Assembly (NCBI RefSeq): GCF_004348425.1 | Contig: NZ_SMKK01000006.1 | Span: 19,688 to 83,687, forward strand | Length of the DNA stretch: 64,000 nucleotides | Direction of reading: 5' to 3' | Source: Actinomadura sp. 7K507 | GTDB taxonomy: Bacteria > Actinomycetota > Actinomycetes > Streptosporangiales > Streptosporangiaceae | In this document: positions 47,647 through 56,962 of the stretch, in pieces | Numbering within the stretch: position 1 is the stretch's first letter | Layout: every line of letters begins with the position of its first letter | Program-made: the position numbers and the translations under genes | The notes under the pieces: model-generated | Seen by the model: only the letters and a program-made list of their open reading frames with translations | What the model was told of the DNA's origin: nothing | Database searches by the model: none

Positions 47647-48684
47647 GTGGCGGCCCTCGATCCCCCCGGCAGGACGGCCCGCGCGTCGGCCGGGCGCACA
47701 CTCGCGCGGCGCCTGGCGGCGCTCGTCCTCGCGGCGGGCCTCGCGGTGGCGCTGCCCCCGGCGTCCGGGAGCGCCGCGAGCCTCCCGCAGGAACCGGCCG
47801 ACCTGAAGAAGAAGTACGCCAAGCTGAAGGCGGAGTCCGAGAAGCTCTCGAAGGAGTACCGCGGCGAGCTCGTCTCCCTGGAGGAGGCGAAGAAGGCCGC
47901 CGAGCGCGCCGCCGCGGAGGCCGCCCGCGTCGACCGCGAGTACGAGTCCACCCGCTCCGCCGTCGTCGGCCTCGCCTCGACGGCCTACATGACCGGCGCC
48001 CTCGACACGGCCCCGATGATCTCCTCGGGCGACCCGGGCGCCGCCGTCCGCGAAGCCGCCGTCATGGAGCACATCAGCCGCAACAACAGCCGTCGGCTGG
48101 CGAACCTGAAGACCCTCACCGCCAAGGCGGAGCAGTCCAAGCAGACCGCCGGCAAGAAGCTGGACGCGGTCGAGAAAGAGATCAAGGACCTGAAGAGCCA
48201 GCGCACCCGCGTGAAGAAGCTCCTCGCCAAGTACAAGCCCGAGGTCACCCAGACCCGGGCTCCGACCGGGGGCGGCAGCGGCAGCGGCCGGCCCGACGGG
48301 GCCGCCAGCGGCACCAAGTCCCCGATCGTCGGCAACTCGATGACCGCGCGGATGCGCACCGTCCTCGTGGAGGTCGACAACAGGTTCGGCCCGTTCCCGT
48401 CGATCGGCTGCGCCCGCCCCGGCGACCCGCAGGACCACGGCTCCGGTACCGCCTGCGACTTCATGGAGAGCACCGGCGGCGCGATGCCGAGCGCCTCCGC
48501 CCAGGCGCACGGCGACAACGTCTCCCAGTACCTGATCAACAACGCCTCCAGGCTCGGCCTGAAGTACATCATCTGGAAGCAGCGCATCTACGACTTCCGC
48601 AGCAGCGGCGGCTGGAGCCAGATGGAGGACCGCGGCAGCATCACCGCGAACCACTTCGACCACGTCCACGTGTCGGTCCTCTGA
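47647..48684 (+). CDS. Secreted coiled-coil protein with ARB-07466-like C-terminal domain
   Basis: 345 residues. Signal peptide 1-43 after a basic start. A long coiled coil at about 50-200 (EPADLKKKYAKLKAESEKLSKEY and following) resembles RipA/PcsB-type cell-wall proteins. A Gly/Ser linker precedes a C-terminal domain at 230-345 (GCARPGDPQDHGSGTACDFM, GLKYIIWKQRIYDF, NHFDHVHVSV), whose HG-D and HVH residues suggest a metal site. Probably acts at the cell wall. Start GTG 47647 has GAGGAG 8 bp upstream. A 13-bp tandem repeat begins right after its stop. Confidence 0.8.
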   Translation: MAALDPPGRTARASAGRTLARRLAALVLAAGLAVALPPASGSAASLPQEPADLKKKYAKLKAESEKLSKEYRGELVSLEEAKKAAERAAAEAARVDREYESTRSAVVGLASTAYMTGALDTAPMISSGDPGAAVREAAVMEHISRNNSRRLANLKTLTAKAEQSKQTAGKKLDAVEKEIKDLKSQRTRVKKLLAKYKPEVTQTRAPTGGGSGSGRPDGAASGTKSPIVGNSMTARMRTVLVEVDNRFGPFPSIGCARPGDPQDHGSGTACDFMESTGGAMPSASAQAHGDNVSQYLINNASRLGLKYIIWKQRIYDFRSSGGWSQMEDRGSITANHFDHVHVSVL

Positions 48685-48722
48685 CCCGTTCTCCCGACCG
48701 GTTCTCCCGACCCGTTCTCCGG
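48685..48722 (+). repeat. Three tandem 13-bp repeats after the coiled-coil gene
   Basis: CCCGTTCTCCCGA, CCGGTTCTCCCGA and CCCGTTCTCCGG run head-to-tail directly from the stop codon of the preceding gene. The same kind of end-of-gene duplication is seen elsewhere in the window. Confidence 0.7.
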
Positions 48723-48775
48723 CCCCCGCGGCCCGGAGCCTGGCGGTCCGCCGCCCGCACTGGGACGCTCGCGTC

Positions 48776-49618
48776 ATGGCCTATGACATCGAGCAGCCGT
48801 ACGGCCCGCTGATCGAGACCACGGTCCGGGTCGCGGCCTGGAACGTCTGGGACCGCTACGGGCCCTGGCGCGAGCGCGAGCGGGCGATCGTCGCGACCCT
48901 CCGCGGCGCCGCGCCCGACCTCGTCGTCCTGGTGGAGGCGTGGGAGGACGACGACGCGTCGCAGGCCGAGCGGCTCGGAGAGGCACTCGGCCTGCCGCAC
49001 ACCGTGTTCCGCGGCGTCCCGTCCGGCGCCGGTCCGGGCGGGCGGTCCGGCATCGCCCTGCTGTCCCGCTGGCCCCTCGGCCAGGTGGGGCGGCAGTGGC
49101 TCGGCTACGAGCACGAGCACGGCCCCGACTCCGGCCTCGCGGTGCACGCCAGGGCCGACGGACCGCGCGGCCCCGTCCACGTCTTCGGTGCCGCGCTCGG
49201 GTGGAAGCTCGGCCACAGCCTCCAGCGCCAGGAGCAGGTCCGCACGCTCGGCGGGTTCGTCCGCCAGGCGGCGGGGACCGACGCGCCGGTCGTGGTGTGC
49301 GGGGACTTCAACGCGGCCCCCGACTCCGACGAGATCCGCATGCTCACCGGCCGCGCCGCCGTCGCCGCGCCCGGCGTGGTCTTCTACGACGCCTGGGAGC
49401 TGGCGGGTGACGGCACCCCCGGGCACACCTGGAGCCGGGAGAACCACTGGACGAGGCCCGTCCTGTGGCCCGACCGCCGGATCGACTACGTGTTCTCCGC
49501 CTGGCCCCGCGCGGGCGGGGCCGGTCATCCGGTGCACTGCGAGCTGCTCGGCGCCCGGCCCGTGGACGATGTCGTCCCGTCCGACCACTACGGCGTGCTC
49601 GCCGACCTGCGCTACTGA
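48776..49618 (+). CDS. Endonuclease/exonuclease/phosphatase family protein
   Basis: 280 residues. Fold motifs in order: AAWNVWDRYGPW (first metal Asn) near 20-31, LVVLVEAWE (metal Glu) near 50, VVVCGDFNAAPDSDEIRML near 178-196 and PSDHYGVLADL at the C terminus. No signal peptide. The family includes phosphodiesterases, sphingomyelinase-like enzymes and nucleases; the substrate is not evident. It ends 23 bp from the converging Gfo/Idh gene. Confidence 0.85.
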   Translation: MAYDIEQPYGPLIETTVRVAAWNVWDRYGPWRERERAIVATLRGAAPDLVVLVEAWEDDDASQAERLGEALGLPHTVFRGVPSGAGPGGRSGIALLSRWPLGQVGRQWLGYEHEHGPDSGLAVHARADGPRGPVHVFGAALGWKLGHSLQRQEQVRTLGGFVRQAAGTDAPVVVCGDFNAAPDSDEIRMLTGRAAVAAPGVVFYDAWELAGDGTPGHTWSRENHWTRPVLWPDRRIDYVFSAWPRAGGAGHPVHCELLGARPVDDVVPSDHYGVLADLRY

Positions 49619-49641
49619 TCCTTGCCCCGGCGCCCCTCCCG

Positions 49642-50697
49642 CTATTGATCGTCGAGCGGGACGACGGTGGTCTCGCGGGCCGAGCGCATGGCGGCCTCGA
49701 TGACCTCCAGGCCGGTGATCGCGTCGGCGAGCGTCACCGGAGGGGGCGCGCCGTCGCGGAGGGTGCGGACGACGCCCGCGTAGAACTCGTGGTAGGCGCC
49801 CGGGGCGGTCGGCTCGGGATCCGCCTTGCCGGGGGTGCCGAGCACGCCGTGGGACTCCGGCGGCGCGATGCCGTAGCCGGGGTCCCTGGGGGTGAGGCCC
49901 GCGCGGAGCTGGTCCTCTTGGCCGTCCATGCCGGAGACCGTGTAGGACGCGCGGCTGCCGAGCACGCGGAAGCGGGGGCCGGGATGCGCGGCGGTCGCGC
50001 TCATCCACAGGTGGGAGCGGGTGCCGCCCGGGTGCGACAGGGCCACGAACACGTCGTCGGGGGAGTCCGCGCCGCCGCGGCGCGTGTCGATCTCGGCGTA
50101 GACGCGTTCCGGGCGGCCGAACAGCGTGACGGCCTGGTCGACGAGGTGGGAGCCGAGGTCGAACAGGATGCCGCCCGCGTCGCGGGGGTCCGTGCTCTCC
50201 TTCCAGGTGCGCCTGACCTCGGGGCGCCAGCGCTCGAACCGCGACTCGAACCGCAGGACGTCGCCCAGGGCGCCGGAGCCGGCCAGCCGGGCGGCGGTCT
50301 GGTGGTCGCCGTCCCAGCGCCGGTTGTGGAACGGGAACACCGGCAGCCCCCGCACGGCGCTCAGCGCCGCCAGCGACCGGGCGTCCGCCGCCGAGGCCGC
50401 GACAGGCTTGTCCACCACGACCGGGACGCCCGAGGTCAGCGCCATGCGGGCCAGCGGCACGTGCTGCCGGTTCGGCGCGGTCACCACCACCAGGTCGTAG
50501 CCCTCCGGGGCGCTCCAGAGGCGGTCGGCGCTGTCGAACACCTCCGCCTCCGGGTAGCGCTCACGGACGGCCTCCTGCCGCCCGGGGTTCCCGGTCACGA
50601 CCGCGGCCAGCCGCATCCCCGGCACCGACGAGATCAGCGGGGCGTGGAACACCGAGCCGCCGGTGCCGTACCCGATCAGCGCAACACGCAGGTCCAT
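49642..50697 (-). CDS. Gfo/Idh/MocA-family oxidoreductase
   Basis: 351 residues. N-terminal NAD(P) Rossmann domain: ALIGYGTGGSVFHAPLIS at 6-23, VVVTAPNRQHVPLARMAL and VVVDKPVAASAADA (catalytic-Lys motif KP). The C-terminal domain holds the DAGGILFDLGSHLVDQAVTLFG block. The GYGTGGSVFHAPLI start resembles YvaA-type inositol/sugar dehydrogenases. The sugar substrate is unknown. Confidence 0.87.
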   Translation of the reverse strand: MDLRVALIGYGTGGSVFHAPLISSVPGMRLAAVVTGNPGRQEAVRERYPEAEVFDSADRLWSAPEGYDLVVVTAPNRQHVPLARMALTSGVPVVVDKPVAASAADARSLAALSAVRGLPVFPFHNRRWDGDHQTAARLAGSGALGDVLRFESRFERWRPEVRRTWKESTDPRDAGGILFDLGSHLVDQAVTLFGRPERVYAEIDTRRGGADSPDDVFVALSHPGGTRSHLWMSATAAHPGPRFRVLGSRASYTVSGMDGQEDQLRAGLTPRDPGYGIAPPESHGVLGTPGKADPEPTAPGAYHEFYAGVVRTLRDGAPPPVTLADAITGLEVIEAAMRSARETTVVPLDDQ

Positions 50698-50816
50698 GCC
50701 CCGATGATGACCGATGGCGCGCCGCCGTCCCGACCCGGGGCCCGCGGCCGGGTGCGGCGGAATCCCCGGGCCGACGTAGTCTTTCGGACGGGGACGCCGG
50801 AAAAGAGGGAGACCCG

Positions 50817-52463
50817 TTGTCCAAGCCAGTGCTGCTGACGGTCGACGACGACCCGGGCGTGTCCCGGGCCGTGGCCCGGGACCTGCGCCGCAGGTACGCC
50901 GGGTCGTACCGGATCGTGCGCGCCGAGTCCGGCCGGCAGGCCCTGGAGGCGCTGAGCGGGCTGCGGCTGCGCGGCGAGGACACCGCCGTGCTGCTCGCCG
51001 ACCACCGCATGCCCGAGATGGACGGCGTGGAGTTCCTGGAGCGCGCCATGGACCTGTACCCGTTCGCGCGGCGGGTCCTGCTCACCGCCTACGCCGAGAC
51101 CGACGCCGCGATCCGCGCGATCAACGACGTCGACCTGGACTACTACCTGCTCAAGCCGTGGGACCCGCCGGAGGAGAAGTTCTACCCGGTGATCGACGCG
51201 CAGCTCGACGCGTGGGCGCGCACCGACCGCCGCCCGCCGGGCCAGCTGCGGGTCGTCGGGCACCGCTGGTCGGCGCGCTGCTACCAGGTCCGCGACTTCC
51301 TCGCCCGCCACCAGGCGCCCTACACCTGGCTGATGGACGGCGACCCGGAGGGCGCCGAGCTGGTCGCGGCGGCCGGCTCGCCGGAGCTGCCGCTGATCGT
51401 GACCGCGGACGGCACGGCGCTGTCCGCGCCGTCCGACGCCGAGCTGGCGTCCGCGATCGGGCTGTCCGCCACCCCGTCCACCGGGTTCTACGACCTGATC
51501 GTCGTCGGCGGCGGGCCGTCGGGGCTCGGCGCGGCCGTGTACGGCGCGTCCGAGGGCCTGCGGACGGTCGTGGTGGAGCGGCGCGCCCTCGGCGGCCAGG
51601 CCGGGCAGAGCTCCCGCATCGAGAACTACCTCGGCTTCCCCGACGGGGTGAGCGGGGCGCAGCTCGCCGAGCGCGCCCGCCTGCAGGCCGGCCGGTTCGG
51701 CGCCGAGCTGCTCCAGGTCGGCGAGGTCACCGCCCTGGAGGCACGCGGCACCGCCCGCGTGGCACGGCTGGCGGACGGCACGGAGATCGCCGCGCACGCG
51801 GTCATCCTCGCCACGGGCGTGTCCTACCGGCGCCTGGACGCCGAGGGCGTGGACGACTTCGTCGGGCGAGGCGTGTTCTACGGCGCCGCGCTCACCGAGG
51901 CCCCGTCCTGCGCGGACGAGGAGGTCGCCGTCGTCGGCGGCGCCAACTCCGCCGGGCAGGCCGCCGTGTACCTCGCCCGGTACGCCAAGAAGGTGCACAT
52001 CATCGTCCGGGCGGAGCGGCTGGAGACGTCGATGTCGCACTACCTGGTCGAGCAGATCGCCGGGACGCCCAACATCGAGGTGCACGCCGGCAAGACCGTG
52101 TGCGCCGCGGAGGGCACGGACCGGCTGGAACGGCTCACGTTCGCGTGGCCGGGCGGCAAGAAGACGGTCGACGCGCACTGGCTGTTCGTGTTCATCGGCG
52201 CGGAGCCGGGCACCGGGTGGCTCGGCGGGTTCGTCGAGCGCGACCCGCGCGGCTACGTGCTGACCGGTCCCGACCTCGTCTCCGGGGGCCGCCGCCCCGC
52301 CGGCTGGCCGCTCGCCCGCCAGCCCTACCACCTGGAGACCAGCGTCCCCGGCGTGTTCGCCGCGGGCGACGTCCGCTCGGAGTCGATGAAGCGCGTCGCC
52401 TCCGCGGTCGGCGACGGCGCCATGGCCGTCGCCCTCGTCCACCGGTATCTGGAGCAGGCATGA
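50817..52463 (+). CDS. Response regulator fused to a glutaredoxin-like domain and a thioredoxin-reductase-like flavoprotein
   Basis: 548 residues. REC domain 1-125: acidic pocket DDD near 9, phosphoacceptor Asp62 in LLADHRMPEMDG, and Lys in LLKPWD. A glutaredoxin-like segment at about 138-215 has one Cys (WSARCYQVRDFLARHQAPY). A TrxR-like flavoprotein at 220-545 has FAD motif VVGGGPSGLGAAVYG, NADPH motif VVGGANSAGQAAVYLARY and FAAGDVRS. The redox-active CxxC of TrxR is missing: only APSCADE with a single Cys remains. Start is TTG with GAGGGA 7 bp upstream. The stop overlaps the partner kinase start as ATGA. Its phosphorylation probably adjusts redox activity; that is inference. Confidence 0.85.
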   Translation: MSKPVLLTVDDDPGVSRAVARDLRRRYAGSYRIVRAESGRQALEALSGLRLRGEDTAVLLADHRMPEMDGVEFLERAMDLYPFARRVLLTAYAETDAAIRAINDVDLDYYLLKPWDPPEEKFYPVIDAQLDAWARTDRRPPGQLRVVGHRWSARCYQVRDFLARHQAPYTWLMDGDPEGAELVAAAGSPELPLIVTADGTALSAPSDAELASAIGLSATPSTGFYDLIVVGGGPSGLGAAVYGASEGLRTVVVERRALGGQAGQSSRIENYLGFPDGVSGAQLAERARLQAGRFGAELLQVGEVTALEARGTARVARLADGTEIAAHAVILATGVSYRRLDAEGVDDFVGRGVFYGAALTEAPSCADEEVAVVGGANSAGQAAVYLARYAKKVHIIVRAERLETSMSHYLVEQIAGTPNIEVHAGKTVCAAEGTDRLERLTFAWPGGKKTVDAHWLFVFIGAEPGTGWLGGFVERDPRGYVLTGPDLVSGGRRPAGWPLARQPYHLETSVPGVFAAGDVRSESMKRVASAVGDGAMAVALVHRYLEQA

Positions 52464-53887
52464 GCGGCACGGTGTCACCGGAGGAGCTGCGCGGGCTGTT
52501 CCTCTTCGAGGACCTCGACGGCGAGAAGCTCGGCTGGCTGTCGGCGCACGGGACGGTCGAGGAGCATCCCGGCGACGGCGTCATCTGCGCGCAGGGCGAA
52601 CCGGCCGAGTTCCTGTACGTCCTGCTGGACGGCGAGATGGTGATGACCCAGAACGTCCGGGGGCACATCGTCGAGATGAGCCGTACGTCGCGTCCCGGCA
52701 CCTACGGCGGCGCGGTCCAGGCGTACCTGGGCGACCAGATCGAGCAGAGGTACCAGCACACGCTGCGAACGGTGCGCCCCGCCCGGGTGTTCGCGCTTCC
52801 GGCCCGCAAGTTCGCCCAGGCCGTCCGCAAGTGGTTCCCGATGGCCACGCACCTGCTGGAGGGCGTCTTCTTCGGGATGACCAACAGCAGGCGGTTCGTC
52901 GACCAGGTCGAGCGGCTCACCGCCCTCGGCACGATCACCGCGGGGCTCACCCACGAGCTGAACAACCCGGCCGCGGCGGCCGCGCGGGCCGCCGCTGAAC
53001 TCGGCGACCGGCTGCTCGCCGCGCAGCGGAGCCTGGCCGGCCTCGCGGCCGAGGGCGTCGACTGCGCGCGGCTGAGCGCGCTCGTCTCGCTCGGGCCGGC
53101 GGTCGCACCGCCGGGAGCCCATCGGAGCCCGCTGGAGGTCAGCGACGCCGAGGACGAGCTGGGCGACTGGCTGGAGGAGCACGGCGTCGCCGACGCCTGG
53201 GACCTCGCCCCCGGCCTCGTCGCCGCGGGGGCCGGGATCGCGGAGGCCGAGCAGGTCGCGCGGGCGGCGGGCGACCACCTGCCGACGGCGGTGCGCTGGC
53301 TCGCCGAGATGATGGAGGTCGCCCAGCTCCAGGCGGAGATCTCCGAGGCGACGGGCCGCATCACCGCCCTGCTGGACTCCGCCCGCCAGTACTCCCAGCT
53401 CGACCGGGCCGCCTACCTGCGGACCGATCTGCGCGAGCTTCTCGACAGCACGCTCACGATGCTGAAGCGCAAGATCGGGCCCGAGGTCACGGTGAAGACC
53501 GACTACGACCCGGGCCTGCCGCCCGTCCCGGTCTACGCGGCCGAGCTGAACCAGGTCTGGACGAACCTGATCGTCAACGCGCTGCAGGCGATGCGGGGGG
53601 CGGGCACCCTCACCGTCCGGACCGCACGCGAGAACGACCACGCCCTCGTGGAGATCGGGGACACCGGAACGGGCATCCCCGGCGAGGACCTCGGCCGGAT
53701 CTTCACACCGTTCTTCACCACCAAGCCCGTCGGGCAGGGCACCGGCCTCGGCCTCGACATCTCCTGGCGCATCGTCGCCGGGCGGCACGGCGGCGACATC
53801 CGCGTCGAGTCGCTGCCCGGTGACACCCGGTTCCAGGTGCTGCTGCCGCTCACCGAGGCCGCCGGCGCCGCCGGTTCCGGCGGGTAG
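52460..53887 (+). CDS. cNMP-binding-domain sensor histidine kinase
   Basis: 475 residues. The N-terminal cyclic-nucleotide-binding-like domain spans 10-130 (FEDLDGEKLGWLSAHGTVEEHPG, GEPAEFLYVLLDGEM). The DHp helix has LTHELNNPAAAAARAA with His165 as the phosphorylation site, followed by an unusually long 170-residue helical spacer. The HATPase at about 330-470 has NLIVNALQAM, GDTGTGIP and GTGLGLDIS. No membrane segment, so it is a cytosolic sensor. Translationally coupled to the REC-TrxR fusion, which is its likely partner. Confidence 0.88.
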   Translation: MSGTVSPEELRGLFLFEDLDGEKLGWLSAHGTVEEHPGDGVICAQGEPAEFLYVLLDGEMVMTQNVRGHIVEMSRTSRPGTYGGAVQAYLGDQIEQRYQHTLRTVRPARVFALPARKFAQAVRKWFPMATHLLEGVFFGMTNSRRFVDQVERLTALGTITAGLTHELNNPAAAAARAAAELGDRLLAAQRSLAGLAAEGVDCARLSALVSLGPAVAPPGAHRSPLEVSDAEDELGDWLEEHGVADAWDLAPGLVAAGAGIAEAEQVARAAGDHLPTAVRWLAEMMEVAQLQAEISEATGRITALLDSARQYSQLDRAAYLRTDLRELLDSTLTMLKRKIGPEVTVKTDYDPGLPPVPVYAAELNQVWTNLIVNALQAMRGAGTLTVRTARENDHALVEIGDTGTGIPGEDLGRIFTPFFTTKPVGQGTGLGLDISWRIVAGRHGGDIRVESLPGDTRFQVLLPLTEAAGAAGSGG

Positions 53888-53912
53888 CGGCCCCGGGGCC
53901 CGCCGGACGGGC

Positions 53913-54707
53913 CTACTCGAACAGGTCGGGCTGCTCGCGGGTGATCTGGTCGTAGAGGGGCTGGTAGTTGATCCAGCCGACCAGGTCGTTGCCGATCTGG
54001 CCGTGGGTGACGACGGCGTTGTCGTGCTCGATCGGGACGACCTGACCGGCGGCCTTGGCGAGCAGCTGCACCTGGCACGAGCGTTCCATCGTGATGAACC
54101 ACCAGGCGGCGGCGTCCACGGTGTCGCCGACGGTGAGGAGGCCGTGGTTGCGCAGGATCACCGCCTTGGTGCCGCCGAGGGCGGCGGCGATGCGCTTGCC
54201 CTCCTCCAGGTCGGTGACGACGCCGGTGTAGTCGTCGAACAGGCCGTGGTCCTCGTAGAACGCGCAGACGTCCTGCGTGATCGGCTCCAGCTTCTGGCCG
54301 AGCGCGGACATCGCGCGCCCGTAGGTGGAGTGGCTGTGCGCGGCGGCCACGACACCCGGCCGGGCCTGGTGCACCTGGGAGTGGATCGCGAACGCGGCCT
54401 CGTTGACGGGGTAGCGGCCCTCGACGACCTGCCCCTGGTGGTTCACCAGGATGAGGTCGCTCACCTTGATGTGCTTGAACGACATCCCGAACGGGTTCAC
54501 CCAGAAGTGGTCGGTGCGCTCGGGGTCGCGGGCGGTGATGTGCCCGGCCACGCCCTCCTCGAAGCCGAACTTCCCGAAGATGCGCAGCGCGGCGGTCAGG
54601 CGCTCCTTGCGGTGCCGGCGCTCGTCGGCGACGTCGTCGAACGACGGCGGCAGCCGGAAGATCAGGTCGGTCGGCAGCTTCTCCAGGAACTCGTCCTCGT
54701 CGGACAT
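53913..54707 (-). CDS. Class II aldolase/adducin-family protein
   Basis: 264 residues from the ATG at 54707, with GAGGAG 8 bp upstream; a frame to 54737 is not needed. Fuculose-aldolase fold with zinc-ligand motifs: HITARDPERTDHFWVNP near 55, AAHSHSTYGRAM near 117 (His-x-His) and AVILRNHGLLTVG near 167. Actinomycete members of this kind often lack known substrates. It diverges from the second PucR-type regulator, a likely but unproven controller. Confidence 0.85.
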   Translation of the reverse strand: MSDEDEFLEKLPTDLIFRLPPSFDDVADERRHRKERLTAALRIFGKFGFEEGVAGHITARDPERTDHFWVNPFGMSFKHIKVSDLILVNHQGQVVEGRYPVNEAAFAIHSQVHQARPGVVAAAHSHSTYGRAMSALGQKLEPITQDVCAFYEDHGLFDDYTGVVTDLEEGKRIAAALGGTKAVILRNHGLLTVGDTVDAAAWWFITMERSCQVQLLAKAAGQVVPIEHDNAVVTHGQIGNDLVGWINYQPLYDQITREQPDLFE

Positions 54708-54832
54708 CGGCGTTCTCCTCAGGGTCGTTTCAACCACTGAACACCACGTCCGGCGCGGAGGCTAGACCAGGGCCGCCCAAACGCCGCGCGGGGGGTTGTC
54801 CGCCCTGGACAACGGGGGCGCAGAATGGGGGG

Positions 54833-55966
54833 ATGGAGGCCAGCGCGGGCGACCGGTTCCTGCGGTTGCTGATCGAGCACACCCGGGACCCGGCGGTGTT
54901 CGAGGCGACCGTCCGCGCCGCCCGCAGCAGGTCGGAGCTGGTGGCCGCGCTGCCCGAGGAGGAGACCCGGCGGCACACCCGCGCGCTCATGGCGGGCGTG
55001 CTCGACGCCGTGCGCGGCCAAGGGCCCGGCGAGGACGTCCTGGCCGCGGCGGAACGGCTCGGCTCGGACCGGGCGCGGCAGGGGGTGCCGGTCGCGGCGT
55101 TCCTGGACGGCTTCCAGGCGGCCCGCGCCCATCTCGTCCGGACGCTCGTCGCCGAAGGGCGCCGGGTGCGCGTGCCCGACGCCGCGCTCCTCGACGGCGT
55201 CACCCGCATCGACGAGATCACCACCGCCCTCGTCCACCGGATGGTCCACGCGCACCGGATCGCGGAGCTGGAGATGGCCCGCACGGTGCGGGAGGGCCGC
55301 GTGCAGATGCTCCGCCAGCTGCTGCACGGCGAGTCCGTCCCGGTGCGCGCACCGCTCGACCCGTCGGGCGCCTACCACTGCGTGGTGTCGGACGTCAGCG
55401 ACCCCGCGGTGGCGGCGCGGCTGGAGCCGGAGCTGCTCGCCGCGGGGCCGGGGCTGTGCGGGCTGGTCGACGGGCGGCTCGCCGCCCTGGTCGCGCGGCT
55501 CCCGGACCCTGCGCCCGGCCGCCCCCTGCTGGTGGCCGCGCCACCCGCGCGTCCCGCCGCGATCGCGCCGATGTACGCGCTGGGACGCCGCGCGCTGCGG
55601 GCGGGGACCGCCGCGGGGCTGAGCGGCCTGCGGGAGCTCGCCGACCTCGCGCTGCTCACCGCGACGGAGGGGGAGCCGGAACTGGGCGGGCTGCTCGCCG
55701 CCGCGCTGCCGGGCGGCCTCGACCCGGACGACCCGTTCCACGTCGAACTGGCCGAGACCGGGCTCGCCTACCTCGACCACGGCGGGCGGATCGAGCCGAC
55801 GGCCGCCGCGCTGCACGTCCACGGCAACACCGTCAAGTACCGGATCCGGCGCCTGCAGGAGCTGACCGGACGCCCGCTGCTGGACCCGTCCGCCGGGGCG
55901 GCGGTGTCCCGCTCCGCGAACTGGTGGTGGGCGCTGAACCGGTGGCTCGCGCGGGCCCGTCCATGA
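54833..55966 (+). CDS. PucR-type helix-turn-helix transcriptional regulator B
   Basis: 377 residues. The C-terminal PucR helix-turn-helix spans about 310-365: LAETGLAYLDHGGRIEPTAAALHVHGNTVKYRIRRLQEL. The N-terminal helical region (10-150) has the same layout as the regulator at 32350 (HTRALMAGVLDAVRG, RIDEITTALVHRMVHAHR). Divergent from the class II aldolase gene across 125 bp and followed by a flavin-dependent oxidoreductase, so these are candidate targets. Confidence 0.83.
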   Translation: MEASAGDRFLRLLIEHTRDPAVFEATVRAARSRSELVAALPEEETRRHTRALMAGVLDAVRGQGPGEDVLAAAERLGSDRARQGVPVAAFLDGFQAARAHLVRTLVAEGRRVRVPDAALLDGVTRIDEITTALVHRMVHAHRIAELEMARTVREGRVQMLRQLLHGESVPVRAPLDPSGAYHCVVSDVSDPAVAARLEPELLAAGPGLCGLVDGRLAALVARLPDPAPGRPLLVAAPPARPAAIAPMYALGRRALRAGTAAGLSGLRELADLALLTATEGEPELGGLLAAALPGGLDPDDPFHVELAETGLAYLDHGGRIEPTAAALHVHGNTVKYRIRRLQELTGRPLLDPSAGAAVSRSANWWWALNRWLARARP

Positions 55967-56032
55967 TCTATTGGGTGCTGTGATCCGCCATGGGGACGTC
56001 CCGGCGCGTACGGGGCGGGAACGGAGGGACCG

Positions 56033-56908
56033 GTGACCATACCGAGGATCGGCACCGTGATGTGGCCGATGCGATCCTGGCCGGAGGCGGGGGAGCTGTG
56101 GCGGCGCGCCGAGGACCTCGGGTTCCGGCACGCCTGGGTGTACGACCACATCGCGTGGCGCGGCGCGACGCCCTGGTACGACGCCTACACGACGCTGGCC
56201 GCGGCCGCCGCGGTCACCTCCCGGGTGCGGCTCGGCACGCTGGTCACCTCGCCCAACTTCCGGCATCCCGTCCCCACCGCGCACGCGATCAAGACGATCG
56301 ACCACGTGAGCGGCGGGAGGGTGACGATCGGCATCGGGGCGGGCGGCATGCGGCGCGCGTCCGACGCCGGCGTGCTCGGCGGGGACGACTGGACGCCGGG
56401 CGAGCGCGCCTCCCGCTTCGCCGAATGGGTCGAGCTGCTCGACCTGCTGCTGCGCGGGCCCGAGACGAGTTTCGAGGGGACGTACTACACCGCCCGTGAG
56501 GTCGTCCAGGAGCCCGGCTGCGTACAGCGTCCCCGTGTGCCGTTCCTGATCGCGGGGGACGGGCCGAGGGGGATGCGGGTCGCCGCCAGGCACGGCGCCG
56601 GATGGGTGACCAGCGGCCACGCCGAGGGCAGGGAGCCCCAGGAAGTGGTCCGCTCCCGCCTCGCGGCGCTCGACGCGGCCTGCGAGGCCGAGGGCCGCGA
56701 GATCGCCGACCGCGTCCTCATGACGGGGTTCAGCGACGAGCCCTGGCTGGAGTCGCCCGGCTCGTTCGCCGACCTCGCCGGGACCTACGCCGAACTCGGC
56801 ATCACCGAGATCGCGCTGCACTGGCCGCGTCCCGGCACGCCGTTCGACGCCGACATGAGCGTCTTCGAGGCGATCGCCGCCGAGCACGGCGGCCTGGGCC
56901 GGGGGTAG
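56033..56908 (+). CDS. LLM-class (F420/FMN) flavin-dependent oxidoreductase
   Basis: 291 residues of the luciferase-like TIM-barrel family: DLGFRHAWVYDHIAWRG near 30, VRLGTLVTSPNFRHP near 63-77, KTIDHVSGGRVTIGIGAGG near 83-101 and FLIAGDGPRGMRVAARHGAGW near 165. In actinomycetes many of these use cofactor F420. Substrate unknown. GTG start with GGAGGG 5 bp upstream. Confidence 0.85.
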   Translation: MTIPRIGTVMWPMRSWPEAGELWRRAEDLGFRHAWVYDHIAWRGATPWYDAYTTLAAAAAVTSRVRLGTLVTSPNFRHPVPTAHAIKTIDHVSGGRVTIGIGAGGMRRASDAGVLGGDDWTPGERASRFAEWVELLDLLLRGPETSFEGTYYTAREVVQEPGCVQRPRVPFLIAGDGPRGMRVAARHGAGWVTSGHAEGREPQEVVRSRLAALDAACEAEGREIADRVLMTGFSDEPWLESPGSFADLAGTYAELGITEIALHWPRPGTPFDADMSVFEAIAAEHGGLGRG

Positions 56909-56922
56909 GCGGCCGCGCTGGA

Positions 56923-56962
56923 TCCGGTAGGTCGCATGCGGTGGGTCACATCCGGTAGACGG
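56923..56962. repeat. Tandem 14-bp repeats across converging gene ends
   Basis: TCCGGTAGGTCGCA, TGCGGTGGGTCACA and TCCGGTAGACGG lie head-to-tail. They cover the stop of the minus-strand gene at 56946 and reach into its last codons, so they extend the coding end of that protein. Confidence 0.55.
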
